In this document: positions 39,940 through 48,604 of the stretch, piece by piece
How positions within the stretch are numbered: the first letter of the stretch is position 1
How the letters are laid out: each line of letters starts with the position of its first letter
Source of the DNA: Lachnospiraceae bacterium
GTDB lineage: Bacteria > Bacillota > Clostridia > Lachnospirales > Lachnospiraceae
Length of the DNA stretch: 62,545 bases
Assembly (NCBI GenBank): GCA_023664345.1
Contig: JAMPFQ010000024.1
Location: forward strand, 1 to 62,545
Direction of reading: 5' to 3'
Notes under the pieces: model-generated
What the model was told of the DNA's origin: nothing
What the model saw: only the letters and a program-made list of their open reading frames with translations
Database searches by the model: none
Position numbers and translations under genes: made by a program

Positions 39940-40029
39940 TTGACTATGGTCTTACTATATATGCCTATGGTCAGTTTGTCAATATGTTTTTTTGTTTTTT
40001 CTTGACTATGGTTAGTTTTTCTGTTATTC
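39940..40029. promoter_or_regulatory. Immunity switch: divergent promoters and three CTATGGT operators
   Basis: Early promoter on the minus strand: TTGACA (39982-39977), 17 bp, TATAGT (39959-39954). Repressor promoter on the plus strand: TTGACT (40002-40007), 16 bp, TTATTC (40024-40029). Three copies of CTATGGT at about 39944-39950, 39965-39971 and 40006-40012; one lies in the early promoter spacer, one on the repressor -35 box. This is a lambda-like switch. Confidence 0.8.
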
Positions 40030-40061
40030 TCACTTTAAGCAGACAGGAAAGAGGTGATAAA

Positions 40062-40427
40062 ATGAATAAGCGTCTGAAACTTCTTAGAAAAGAATTGTCT
40101 TTAAGCCAAGAAGCTTTTGGCAAAAGACTTGGAGTTACCGGGACTGCTATTTCTCGCATAGAAATTGGAAACAGGGCTGTAACTGAACAAATGGTTCTTG
40201 CAATCTGTCGTGAATTTAACGTGCGGGAAGATTGGCTACGAAATGGAACCGGAGATATGTTTCTTGATTTTACGGAAGACGAATTTTCAAAGGCTGCCGC
40301 CACTCTCTCGAACGATCCTTTTGTCAGGAGCCTGATCGTTGAATACTGGAAACTGGATGAAGACAGCAGAAAACTTTTCAAGGACTTTATACATAAACTA
40401 TCAGACAATATGCGGAGGCAGGAGTAA
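40062..40427 (+). CDS. CI-type repressor (XRE helix-turn-helix)
   Basis: 121 residues from ATG 40062 (GAGGTG 6 nt upstream). The XRE domain covers residues 1-60 (LRKELSLSQEAFGKRLGVTG, then TAISRIEIGNRAVTEQMVLA). The C-terminal 50 residues are helical (VEYWKLDEDSRKLFKDFIHK) and lack a LexA-like peptidase domain, so induction must work without self-cleavage. It lies beside the triple-operator switch and should repress the early promoter. Confidence 0.85.
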   Translation: MNKRLKLLRKELSLSQEAFGKRLGVTGTAISRIEIGNRAVTEQMVLAICREFNVREDWLRNGTGDMFLDFTEDEFSKAAATLSNDPFVRSLIVEYWKLDEDSRKLFKDFIHKLSDNMRRQE

Positions 40428-40458
40428 GCCCCCACATACCATCAGTAAAAACAACCTG

Positions 40459-40563
40459 CTATTTCAGATACTTGATGAACGTGTAAATCTTGATCAAAAT
40501 GTTTTTATCTGAAATTGCGTCAACCATTTTATGAATGGCTGCTTTTAACTCATTCAATAACAT
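40459..40563 (-). CDS. Micro-protein of immunity region, 34 aa
   Basis: 34 residues (MLLNELKAAIHKMVDAISDK then NILIKIYTFIKYLK) from ATG 40563 behind GGGGGGCG. The helix plus ILIKIYTFIKYL end resembles a set of small proteins next to repressor genes in Firmicutes phages. It is transcribed opposite both flanking regulators. Function unknown. Confidence 0.45.
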   Translation of the reverse strand: MLLNELKAAIHKMVDAISDKNILIKIYTFIKYLK

Positions 40564-40718
40564 TTGTGCGCCCCCCTTTCCACCATATTGCAGTTACCGT
40601 GCAAACTAATTGTGGTATATCGGGGATACTACAAAAAGAACTTATTTACGAAAAAGAGGAATTGAGTTTCAATATCATTTCTGTGATATAGTGATGTCAA
40701 GAAAGGTGGTGAAATGTT

Positions 40719-40955
40719 GTGAATGAAAAGGAATGTGTTTCCATAGGGGAACGCATAAAGAAAATCAGAGAATTCTTAGGACTTAATCAGACTGCTTTTG
40801 GGCAGAAAATAGGTGTTGGACAATCAGCAATAGGCCTATACGAAAATAACAAGCGTTCCGTACCCGAAACAGTCAGAAAGTCCATCTGCCGAGAATTTAA
40901 TGTGAATTACCTCTTCTTGGATACAGGTGCAGGGGAAATCCTGCGGCGTACATAA
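40719..40955 (+). CDS. XRE family regulator
   Basis: 78 residues from GTG 40719 (GGTGG about 9 nt upstream). XRE fold: GERIKKIREFLGLNQTAFGQ, then KIGVGQSAIGLYENNKRSVP. It has only the DNA-binding domain and may be a second lysogeny regulator or a moron regulator. Its promoter is not clear. Confidence 0.78.
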   Translation: MNEKECVSIGERIKKIREFLGLNQTAFGQKIGVGQSAIGLYENNKRSVPETVRKSICREFNVNYLFLDTGAGEILRRT

Positions 40956-41014
40956 AAAGGAAACCCGGGTTTTACACCGAATCCCCATGCATTCCATTAT
41001 TTTAAAATATCCTC

Positions 41015-41043
41015 TTGACATTTATGCGCATAATGCGTATAAT
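41015..41043 (+). promoter_or_regulatory. Consensus promoter of hicAB
   Basis: TTGACA (41015-41020), 17 bp, TATAAT (41038-41043). ATGCGCATAATGCGTAT between and over the -10 box is a near-palindrome and a likely HicB operator. AAGGAGG precedes hicA 7 nt upstream. Confidence 0.85.
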
Positions 41044-41065
41044 ATAGTTGTAAGGAGGTTACAGC

Positions 41066-41245
41066 ATGAGATTCCGGGAGATAGAAAAAATCATTTTGGC
41101 AGATGGATGGCAATTCAAAAAAGCAAAAGGCTCCCACTGTTCTTATATCCATCCAACAAAGCCTGGCAAGGTTTCCATTCCAAACCATCCCGGAGACCTT
41201 GACCCCCGTACAATCAAATCCATTTTGAGGCAGGCCGGGCTATAA
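41066..41245 (+). CDS. hicA: HicA mRNA interferase toxin
   Basis: 59 residues. The HicA fold is plain: MRFREIEKIILADGWQFKKA, then KGSHCSYIHPTKPGKVSIPN and HPGDLDPRTIKSILRQAGL. The catalytic histidine is in GSHCSY. It cleaves mRNA during translation stress. It is followed 38 nt later by its antitoxin. With the type I locus this gives the prophage two addiction systems. Confidence 0.9.
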   Translation: MRFREIEKIILADGWQFKKAKGSHCSYIHPTKPGKVSIPNHPGDLDPRTIKSILRQAGL

Positions 41246-41283
41246 AAGCCCGGTGCTGCAACACCATAAAGGAGGTTTCATCC

Positions 41284-41694
41284 ATGAAATTAACTTATCC
41301 TGCTTGTTTTTATCCTTGTGAAGAGAAAAAAGGTGGCTTTACTGTCGAAGTTCCAGATCTGCCCGGCTGTGTCAGCGAGGGCAATACACTGGCTGAAGCC
41401 ATCCTTATGGGGACAGATGCAGCATCCGGCTGGGTGCTTGACGAACTGGAGGATGGAAAGCCTGCCCCGGAAGCAAGCCCGTTGGAAAGCATTACCCCCA
41501 ATCCAGGCGGCTTTGTAAGCATGCTTGTCCTGGATATGGATGCCTATGCTGAAAAATATGGCGAAAAGGCTGTGAGAAAAAATCTCACCATCCCCGCATG
41601 GCTCAATACATTTGCCGAAAAAAACCACATTAATTTTTCACAGGTTCTTCAGGATTCTTTGACCGCCCTCTATCAGCAAAGACAGCAGGCTTAA
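41284..41694 (+). CDS. hicB: HicB antitoxin
   Basis: 136 residues. The N-terminal HicB RNase-H-like domain (YPACFYPCEEKKGGFTVEVP then DLPGCVSEGNTLAEAILMG) binds HicA; the C-terminus is a DNA-binding helix set (RKNLTIPAWLNTFAEKNHIN, then FSQVLQDSLTALYQQ) of ribbon-helix-helix type. It should bind the palindrome at the hicAB promoter. Confidence 0.9.
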   Translation: MKLTYPACFYPCEEKKGGFTVEVPDLPGCVSEGNTLAEAILMGTDAASGWVLDELEDGKPAPEASPLESITPNPGGFVSMLVLDMDAYAEKYGEKAVRKNLTIPAWLNTFAEKNHINFSQVLQDSLTALYQQRQQA

Positions 41695-41800
41695 GCACCG
41701 CCCCGGTTCTTAACTGAATCTTCCATATTGCGGAACGAAAGGTGGAGTTTGATATGTTGGCTTCAAAAGACCCTGATATTGAAACCCTGCGGGAATGACG

Positions 41801-41839
41801 CAAAAACCGCCTGCCTTTGACAATAGCAGACGGTCTTTA
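41801..41839 (+). terminator. Probable terminator after hicAB
   Basis: ACCGCCTGC pairs with GCAGACGGT (one mismatch) and is followed by CTTT. The 41,700-41,969 gap otherwise holds a 14-codon mini reading frame and no clear feature. Confidence 0.45.
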
Positions 41840-41969
41840 ACCACCAATGCATAAAGCATGGCTCACTGTGCCATAACAGCACCCCTGACAAGGTATATTA
41901 TAGCACGGAAGCCCTGCTTTTGCATAGGCTTTATTTTTATACATTTTTTTCAGAAAGTAGGTGCCATGT

Positions 41970-43352
41970 ATGCAGTATTCAAAATTCTTAAACCATTACC
42001 AATCCATACAATGCAAGCGGGCGGCCCTGTATGTCCGGTGCAGTACGGAAGAACAGGTACTGAACGGGGACACCATCCAGACACAAAAGGAAGTGCTTGC
42101 CGAATTTGCGGAAATGCACCAGCTTAAGGTCATTGACTACTACATTGACGAGGGGTACACCGCCCGGAAGAAGTACAACAAGCGCAAGGAATTCATGCGC
42201 ATGCTCAAGGATGCGGAATCGGAAAAATTCGACATCATAGTTTTCACAAAATTGGACCGCTGGTTCCGCAACATTGCCGATTACTACAAGATCCAGGAGA
42301 TACTGGAGAAGCACGGGATCAACTGGCTCACAGCCCAGGAACGCTACGAAACGGAAACGGCCAACGGGAGGCTGAACGTCAACATCCGGCTTTCCGTGGC
42401 ACAGGATGAGGCAGACCGGACGAGTGAAAGGATCCATGTTGTCTTCCAGCACAAGGTCAGCCAGGGGGAACTGATCAGCGGTTCGCTCCCCATCGGCTAC
42501 AAGAATGTTGACGGAAAGGCCGTCATTGATGAGGAGACGGCCCCTATCGCCCGTGACCTGTTTGACCATTTTGAGTTGAACAATTCCAAGCGCGGCGTCA
42601 TGCTTTACCTGATGAAAAAATACAATATGTACCTCACCTATGAATCCGTCGCCCGCATGCTCTCCAACGAACTGTATAAGGGCTGCAAGCGCGGCAACCC
42701 TGATTTCTGCCCTGCCCTGATCGAACCTGAACGCTTTGACCGCCTGCAGATCCAGGGCAAAAGGAATGTGCGCGTCCGGGAAAACAACCGTTACTATGTG
42801 TTCACAGGCCTGGTGGAATGCGCAACATGCAGCCATGCCATGGTCGCCAATACACGCGCTGATTCCAGGTACCGCCGGGAATACATATCATACCGATGCA
42901 ACCAATATTATAACGCCAAAGTGTGCACCCATAAGAAAACCATCCGGGAATCCGCCCTGGAGCGTTTGATGCTTGACAGCATCAAACCGGCCATCAGAAG
43001 ATATATTGCCCGCTATGAAGTTTCCGTTTCCAGCCCTGCTGCCAGCCATAAAAACGATCCCGCACGGATAAAAGAGAAGATCAGGAATGTAAAGGAATTA
43101 TACATAAACGGCTATATGGATTTTGAGGAGTTCAAGACGCGCTGTGACGAACTGCAGGACCAGCTTGATTCCATCAGCGAACCCCCAAGGCTCCGGAACC
43201 TTGCCCCGCTGAAAGAGTTCCTTGCAAGGGACATAGAAAGTATATATGGATCCTTTACCCCACAGGAAAAACGCGCTTTCTGGGCTTCCATAATCAATAA
43301 AGTCTATCTCAATGACACAAATGAAATAGTTGAGATCGATTTTCTGTCCTAG
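41970..43352 (+). CDS. Large serine integrase
   Basis: 460 residues from ATG 41970; a GTG at 41961 is less likely. Catalytic Ser at about residue 25 in [11 protein letters not shown], with the resolvase core ([16 protein letters not shown] and [10 protein letters not shown]). The recombinase domain follows ([20 protein letters not shown]) and a zinc ribbon ([17 protein letters not shown]). The C-terminal coiled coil ([20 protein letters not shown]) is typical of phage integrases. It ends about 20 bp from the right junction. Confidence 0.95.
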   Translation: MQYSKFLNHYQSIQCKRAALYVRCSTEEQVLNGDTIQTQKEVLAEFAEMHQLKVIDYYIDEGYTARKKYNKRKEFMRMLKDAESEKFDIIVFTKLDRWFRNIADYYKIQEILEKHGINWLTAQERYETETANGRLNVNIRLSVAQDEADRTSERIHVVFQHKVSQGELISGSLPIGYKNVDGKAVIDEETAPIARDLFDHFELNNSKRGVMLYLMKKYNMYLTYESVARMLSNELYKGCKRGNPDFCPALIEPERFDRLQIQGKRNVRVRENNRYYVFTGLVECATCSHAMVANTRADSRYRREYISYRCNQYYNAKVCTHKKTIRESALERLMLDSIKPAIRRYIARYEVSVSSPAASHKNDPARIKEKIRNVKELYINGYMDFEEFKTRCDELQDQLDSISEPPRLRNLAPLKEFLARDIESIYGSFTPQEKRAFWASIINKVYLNDTNEIVEIDFLS

Positions 43353-43881
43353 CTGTTACTAACTTATTGTGCCCGGTGGGTTCGTCCGCCAGGATCAGCG
43401 CCGGACGTGTAAAAAGTGCACGTCCGATCGCCACCCTCTGCTGCTGGCCGCCGGACAATTGACTGGGCAGATGGTGGCGGCGCTCCTGCAGGTTCAGTAC
43501 CTCAAGCAACTCCTCCAGATAGTTCCGGTTTGGCTTCTGATAGTCCAACAGCACCGGAAAGACCATATTCTGCTCCACCGTCAGTTCAGGGATCAGGTTG
43601 AAACTCTGGAAAATGAATCCAATATTTCTGCGGCGGAAAACCGTCAGCTTCCGGTCTGTCATTCCGAAAATGTCCCTGCCGTCGATCAATACCCTGCCTG
43701 TGGTGGGCATATCCAGCGCACCAATCATATTGAGCAGCGTGCTCTTCCCGGAACCGGATTCTCCTACCACCGCCACGAACTCCCCTTTTGGCACGGAAAA
43801 ACTGACATTTTTCAGGGCATGAACCGCCGTTTCCCCGCTGCCATACACTTTGGAGACTGATCTTACTTCCAATAAACCCAT
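43309..43881 (-). pseudogene. ABC transporter ATPase, cut by prophage insertion
   Basis: MacB/LolD-type ATPase fragment. Walker A GESGSGKST, signature LSGGQQQR and Walker [10 protein letters not shown] are intact, but at the next residue (normally NLD) the reading enters phage DNA and ends after about 19 foreign residues. The D-loop and H-loop are missing, so the protein should be inactive. It is the third gene of a response regulator-kinase-transporter operon; the permease should lie beyond the prophage. Confidence 0.9.
43353..43375. other. Right attachment junction (attR)
   Basis: Immediately after the integrase stop, phage sequence changes to the minus-strand ABC ATPase gene at CCCGGTGGGTTCGTCC (43371 onward), which encodes the DEPTG Walker B region. 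Serine integrases cross over at a 2-bp core; its exact position cannot be fixed without the other junction. Confidence 0.75.
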
Positions 43882-43972
43882 AATGGCATGCACCTCTTTC
43901 CTGTTATGTTATTGAAAGCATATCACCGTAATCCTACCGCAAAATGACTTTTTCCCTACAATTTTGTAGGAA

Positions 43973-45013
43973 TCACAAGGCCGACAGGAAATTTACGGTA
44001 AAGACAGTCCCTTCCCCCAATCGGCTGTCCACCCTGATCGAGCCGTTATGAGCCTCTATGATCGATTTCGCCAGGGGCAGCCCAAGCCCGACCCCCTGAT
44101 GCTCCTCCGAAAAGCGGCTGCGGTAAAATCTCTTAAAAATATGATACAGGTCTTCCTGATGGATACCGCTCCCGTTGTCCCTCACCGCGATCTGAAGCGT
44201 GGAAGCGGATCGTTTCCATTCCACGATCACTTTCTCCCCCGCCCGGGTGTGATCCAGCGCGTTTTTGACCAGATTGCCCATGGCTTCCGTAAACCAGCTG
44301 CAGTCGCATGGAAAACAGAGCGTCTCATCTCCTGCCAAAAGAATATCCTTTCCCTCCTGTCCTGCGCGGAATGCGAAACGCTTTCGCACGTCCTCCATCA
44401 TTTCGGATACATTTTGCGGCTTTTTATCCAGCACGATGATCCCCGCGTCAAATTTCGCCACGTTCAGAAGATTCTGCACCAGCGCCTGAATCCTGTCAAG
44501 TTCCTGCTCCGAGAAATCAAGGAACTCCCTGACAGTCCGGTTGTCCGCCGCCTCCTCCCGGATAATGCCGTTGTAAATATTCAGCGCCGCCAAAGGCGTT
44601 TTTAACTGATGGGAGATATCGGAAATGGTATTTTTCAAAAAGGTTTTCTCTCTGCCCTCATTTTCCGCATGAGCGCTCAGGATCGCCGCCAGATGATTGA
44701 CCTCGTGAAACAATCGATAGAGTTCTCCCTCCTCATCGCTCTCGATCCGGGCGGTTCCATTGCCGGAAATATATTCCCTGATCTGCTCTACGGCGGTCTC
44801 CATGGCCGCATTCCGCTTTTTTAAATATCGATAACAGGCCGCCATGACCGCAGTGCCCATGCCCAGACAGCAAAGCCACATACCGCCCGCCGCATCATTC
44901 GAACCCCAAAATGTGAAAACCGTTGCAATGGCAGCGAATGCCAGCATGCAAAGCAATATTTCGCGAAAAAGCTGCCTGATATTCCTGTCCGACAATATAT
45001 TTAGCAGATTCAT
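43973..45013 (-). CDS. Sensor histidine kinase
   Basis: 346 residues. Two membrane helices at 13-35 and 42-62 with almost no outside loop, then a HAMP-like linker, the phosphorylated H in ISDISHQLKTPLAALN and the ATPase N, G1 and G2 boxes (NLVKNALDH, DNGSGI, HQGVGLGLPLAKSI). Intramembrane sensing kinases of this kind control antibiotic-export ABC transporters. It is transcribed with the regulator upstream and the cut ABC ATPase downstream. Confidence 0.92.
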   Translation of the reverse strand: MNLLNILSDRNIRQLFREILLCMLAFAAIATVFTFWGSNDAAGGMWLCCLGMGTAVMAACYRYLKKRNAAMETAVEQIREYISGNGTARIESDEEGELYRLFHEVNHLAAILSAHAENEGREKTFLKNTISDISHQLKTPLAALNIYNGIIREEAADNRTVREFLDFSEQELDRIQALVQNLLNVAKFDAGIIVLDKKPQNVSEMMEDVRKRFAFRAGQEGKDILLAGDETLCFPCDCSWFTEAMGNLVKNALDHTRAGEKVIVEWKRSASTLQIAVRDNGSGIHQEDLYHIFKRFYRSRFSEEHQGVGLGLPLAKSIIEAHNGSIRVDSRLGEGTVFTVNFLSAL

Positions 45014-45055
45014 TCCAGCCCCCGTTCCTCCGCTGCATTGCGGATTATATTTCTT

Positions 45056-45742
45056 TCAATCCGCAGTGTTCCACTTATACCCCATGCGCCTGATGGTCAC
45101 GATCCGTTTGGGATTGCCCGGATCGTCCTCGATCTTCATGCGCAGCCTCCGTATGTAGACCGTGAGGGTATTATTGTCAATATAATTCTCATCGCAGTCC
45201 CACAGCCTGCCTAAGATCTGCTCTGCCGACAGTATGGCATTGGGATTTTCCATGAACAGGCACAGAAGTTTGTATTCGCCTGCGGTGAGGTCAAGAGGTT
45301 TCCCGTCCTTATAGACTTCCCCTTTCAGTCGCTGTACCCTGATGCCGTTGGAATTTAGTTCCGTGTCCGGCTGGCTGAAATGATCGCTCCTGCGGAGCAG
45401 CGCATTGATCCGGGATAAAAATACCGCCAGCTTGAAAGGCTTTGTGATGTAATCATCAGCCCCGATATCGAGTCCCATGATAATATCCGCCTCCTCGTCA
45501 GCCGCCGTCAGGAACATGATCGGCACTTTCGACGTCCTGCGCAGCTTTTTGCACAGGTCAAAGCCGGAGCCGTCGGGCAGCGCCACATCCAGGATCACCA
45601 GATCATATTTTCCCTCCGCCCACAGGGCGTCCGCCTCCAGGCTGGTGCGGGCAATGTCTATCTCATATCCCTGTTTTCTCACGGCGAAAGAAAGCCCGCC
45701 GATCAGGCTCAAATCATCTTCCACCAGAAAAATATATTTCAT
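45056..45742 (-). CDS. OmpR-family response regulator
   Basis: 228 residues. Receiver domain with acidic pocket (EDD at 8-10) and phosphorylated Asp near residue 52 (YDLVILDVALPDGSGF), FLTAADEEADIIMGLDIGAD and FKLAVFLSRINALLRR, then a winged-helix domain (LTAGEYKLLCLFMENPNAIL, IDNNTLTVYIRRLRMKIEDD). It should activate the transporter operon. It is 43 nt upstream of the kinase. Confidence 0.94.
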   Translation of the reverse strand: MKYIFLVEDDLSLIGGLSFAVRKQGYEIDIARTSLEADALWAEGKYDLVILDVALPDGSGFDLCKKLRRTSKVPIMFLTAADEEADIIMGLDIGADDYITKPFKLAVFLSRINALLRRSDHFSQPDTELNSNGIRVQRLKGEVYKDGKPLDLTAGEYKLLCLFMENPNAILSAEQILGRLWDCDENYIDNNTLTVYIRRLRMKIEDDPGNPKRIVTIRRMGYKWNTAD

Positions 45743-45925
45743 TTTATCTCCCTGTCCTCCCTGTTATCGCTTTCCAAATAGTAGCTATATCATTTCCATG
45801 GGGGTTTGTCAAGGAGTAACGGAGCAGCCACCATCAAAACTAAACTGTTACATCAAAAAACGTATTTCACAACAAGGTCTTGTCCTTCCCCGCAATTTCA
45901 AATATAATAAAACAGGAAACCTCCT

Positions 45926-47467
45926 ATGGAAAGGAACTATATCCACATGAACATTTTGCTGGTCACGCCCACCTCCGTATCGGTGGAACTGGAAAATAAG
46001 GACTGCTACTCTACCGCTCCTTTTGAAGTGCTCTTAAACAGCTCTTCCCTGGGAATGCGGGAGCATAATTCCTTTTCCCTGTACGGCCTGGAGCCTGACC
46101 GGGACTATGAACTGAAAATATCGTCGGGAAACGGAAGCGAATCCGTCTCCTTTCATACGCTGGACCGCAGGGAGATCGTTTACCGTTCTTCAAAGGACGG
46201 CGGTGCGGAGGACGACACCGCCGGTATCCAGCAGGCTATCGACCATCTGAAACCGGACGAATTCCTGACGATCCGGGGCGTCTATAAGGCGGTATCCCTG
46301 TTCCTGCGGGACGGCCTGATCCTGCATCTTCCGAAAGGCTCCCGGCTGGTGGGTGAGACAGACCGCGCCGTTTTCCCCATCTTGAGCGCAGGAGAAGAGC
46401 GAAACGGCATCGTCCTTGGCACCTGGGAGGGCTGCGCGGACGATTCTTTTGCCAGTATCCTCACCGGTATCGGCGTGAAAAATGTCTGCATCTACGGCCA
46501 GGGTATCGTGGACTGCAATGCCCAGTCAGGCGACTGGTGGATCGACCACAGGACGAAGCGGATCGCCAGGCGTCCCAAGGGGATCTTCCTGCACACCTGT
46601 GAAAACATTGCGCTGGAGGGCATTACCGTGTGCAATACTCCCTCCTGGAACCAGCATCCCTTTTATTCCAGAGACCTGAAATATATCAACATGAAGCTGC
46701 TCAACCCCGCCGAATCCCCTACCACCGACGGGATCGACCCGGAATCCTGCGATAACGTGCTGATCGTGGGCGTACAGATCAGCGTGGGGGACGACTGCAT
46801 TGCCATCAAATCGGGGAAGATCGATCTTGCCCGCAGATACCACACTCCATCCTCCCGCATCACCATCCGCAACTGCCTCATGGAATATGGTCACGGAGGC
46901 GTGACCCTGGGCAGCGAGAACAGCGGCGGCATCCGGGATGTGCTGGTGACAAACTGCATTTTCCGCCGGACGGACAGAGGCCTCAGGATCAAAAGCCAGC
47001 GGGGCCGGGGAAGTCTGGCCGTGATACGGGACATCACTTTCCGCAATATCCGCATGGAGGACGTGAAAGCCCCTTTTGTCATCAATGCCTTTTACAAGGC
47101 GGGAAATGATGCGTATGACGAACGCTTTATCCGGGAATATCAGGAGCCAACTGACCTTACGCCTGTTTTTCAGGAATTTACATTTGAGGACATCATCTGT
47201 GAAAAGGTATCTTATGGTGTGGGATTTTTCCTGGGGCTGCCGGAATCCATGCTGGAAAAGGTGGCGTTGAGGAATATTTCCGTGTCCTACAAGCCAGGCG
47301 CCTCTCCCGGCCAGATGGCCATGACCGCCTGGAAAGAGGAATTTTTACATACGGGGGTTGTCTGTGAGAATGTAAAGCTGCTGGAACTGGAACGGGTGCA
47401 TTTTGCGGATGAGCCCGACCGGAAATATATTTTGAACAATGTAACGGAAGTGCACGAGATCAGCTGA
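45926..47467 (+). CDS. Polygalacturonase, GH28, no signal peptide
   Basis: 513 residues. An N-terminal fibronectin-like domain (1-85) precedes the parallel beta-helix. GH28 motifs: TTDGIDPESC and GDDCIAIKSG (catalytic Asp residues), GHGGVTLGSE (His) and RGLRIKSQRGR. No signal peptide is present, so it acts in the cytoplasm on imported oligogalacturonides, as part of pectin use. ATG at 45950 is an alternative start. It is followed by a permease gene. Confidence 0.9.
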   Translation: MERNYIHMNILLVTPTSVSVELENKDCYSTAPFEVLLNSSSLGMREHNSFSLYGLEPDRDYELKISSGNGSESVSFHTLDRREIVYRSSKDGGAEDDTAGIQQAIDHLKPDEFLTIRGVYKAVSLFLRDGLILHLPKGSRLVGETDRAVFPILSAGEERNGIVLGTWEGCADDSFASILTGIGVKNVCIYGQGIVDCNAQSGDWWIDHRTKRIARRPKGIFLHTCENIALEGITVCNTPSWNQHPFYSRDLKYINMKLLNPAESPTTDGIDPESCDNVLIVGVQISVGDDCIAIKSGKIDLARRYHTPSSRITIRNCLMEYGHGGVTLGSENSGGIRDVLVTNCIFRRTDRGLRIKSQRGRGSLAVIRDITFRNIRMEDVKAPFVINAFYKAGNDAYDERFIREYQEPTDLTPVFQEFTFEDIICEKVSYGVGFFLGLPESMLEKVALRNISVSYKPGASPGQMAMTAWKEEFLHTGVVCENVKLLELERVHFADEPDRKYILNNVTEVHEIS

Positions 47468-47535
47468 AACGCTTGTACTACAGTTGGTCACACTAACGAA
47501 TCAGTGCCGCATACGCGGCGGAATGCGAGGAATCC

Positions 47536-48552
47536 ATGGATACATTACTATTTGCGCTAAACGCCATATTGCCCATCATACTGCTGATTTTCCTGGGCTA
47601 TCTGCTGAAACGGAAAAACTTTCTGGATGAGGACTGGTTTAAAAAGGGCAACAAACTGATCTTCCGGGTCTGCCTGCCCTGTATGCTGTTCGTAAATGTA
47701 TACAATATCGAATCTTTCACCGATATCAACTGGTCCGTGGTGGTCTATTCGGAAATTGCCATCTTTGCGGCCTTTTTCCTCGGATTGATCCTGGTAAAGC
47801 TGACTGTCCCCGACCACAGGCAGAAAGGCGTCATACTGCAATGCGTGTTCCGCTCTAATTTCGCCATCATCGGGCTTCCCCTTGCGGAATCCCTGGGCGG
47901 CGCGGAAGGGAAAGGAATCGCCGCCGTTTTGAGCGCTTTCTCCATCCCCACCTTTAACATTCTGGCGGTTCTGGCGCTGACCATGTTTCTGGACGATGAG
48001 GACGGACATAAGGCAAATATCAAAGATGTGTTGTTGAAGATCGTGAAAAATCCCCTGATCATTGGGGTCGTATGCGGCCTGGTCACGCTGGGCATCCGTT
48101 CCCTGATCCCTGTGAACGCGGACGGGAACCTTGTATTTTCCCTGTCAGGCAGCCTGAAATTCCTCTATGACGCTGTGAACAATCTGTCCAGGATCAGTTC
48201 GCCCCTGGCGCTGGTGATCCTGGGCGGCCTGTTTGATTTCGCCGCGGTAAAGGGAATGCTGAAAGAGATTGTGATCGGAACCGCTGTCCGTGTGGCAGTG
48301 GTTCCCCTGGTGGTCATCGGGCTTGCGGTGATCCTGTCCAGATACACCGGTCTCATCAGCTTTGACGCCACCGTTTACCCGGCGCTGATCGCCCTGTTCG
48401 GTTCTCCCGTGGCAGTCTCCAGCGCCATCATGGCGCAGGAGATGGATAACGACGGCATCCTGGCCGGCCAGCTGGTGGTCTGGACTTCCATTGCGTCCAT
48501 CTTTACCACGTTCCTGGCTGTGTTTCTCTTGAGGACGATAGGATTGCTGTGA
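47536..48552 (+). CDS. AEC-family permease
   Basis: 338 residues with about ten hydrophobic helices in two halves, starting LLFALNAILPIILLIFLGYL and including FRSNFAIIGLPLAESLGG. The family moves carboxylates and auxin-like acids. The pairing with a GH28 gene suggests an organic acid, perhaps a galacturonate-related product, but this is inferred. It begins 68 nt after the GH28 stop. Confidence 0.85.
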   Translation: MDTLLFALNAILPIILLIFLGYLLKRKNFLDEDWFKKGNKLIFRVCLPCMLFVNVYNIESFTDINWSVVVYSEIAIFAAFFLGLILVKLTVPDHRQKGVILQCVFRSNFAIIGLPLAESLGGAEGKGIAAVLSAFSIPTFNILAVLALTMFLDDEDGHKANIKDVLLKIVKNPLIIGVVCGLVTLGIRSLIPVNADGNLVFSLSGSLKFLYDAVNNLSRISSPLALVILGGLFDFAAVKGMLKEIVIGTAVRVAVVPLVVIGLAVILSRYTGLISFDATVYPALIALFGSPVAVSSAIMAQEMDNDGILAGQLVVWTSIASIFTTFLAVFLLRTIGLL

Positions 48553-48604
48553 CCAGCATGACAATTCGGCCCGACGGTGTCTGGTGACTTGCTAAACCGG
48601 GACA

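Noticed and set aside
1..41694. Diversity-generating retroelement or invertible tail-fibre cassette
   Set aside because: No reverse transcriptase, template repeat, or site-specific invertase besides the integrase is visible in the window.
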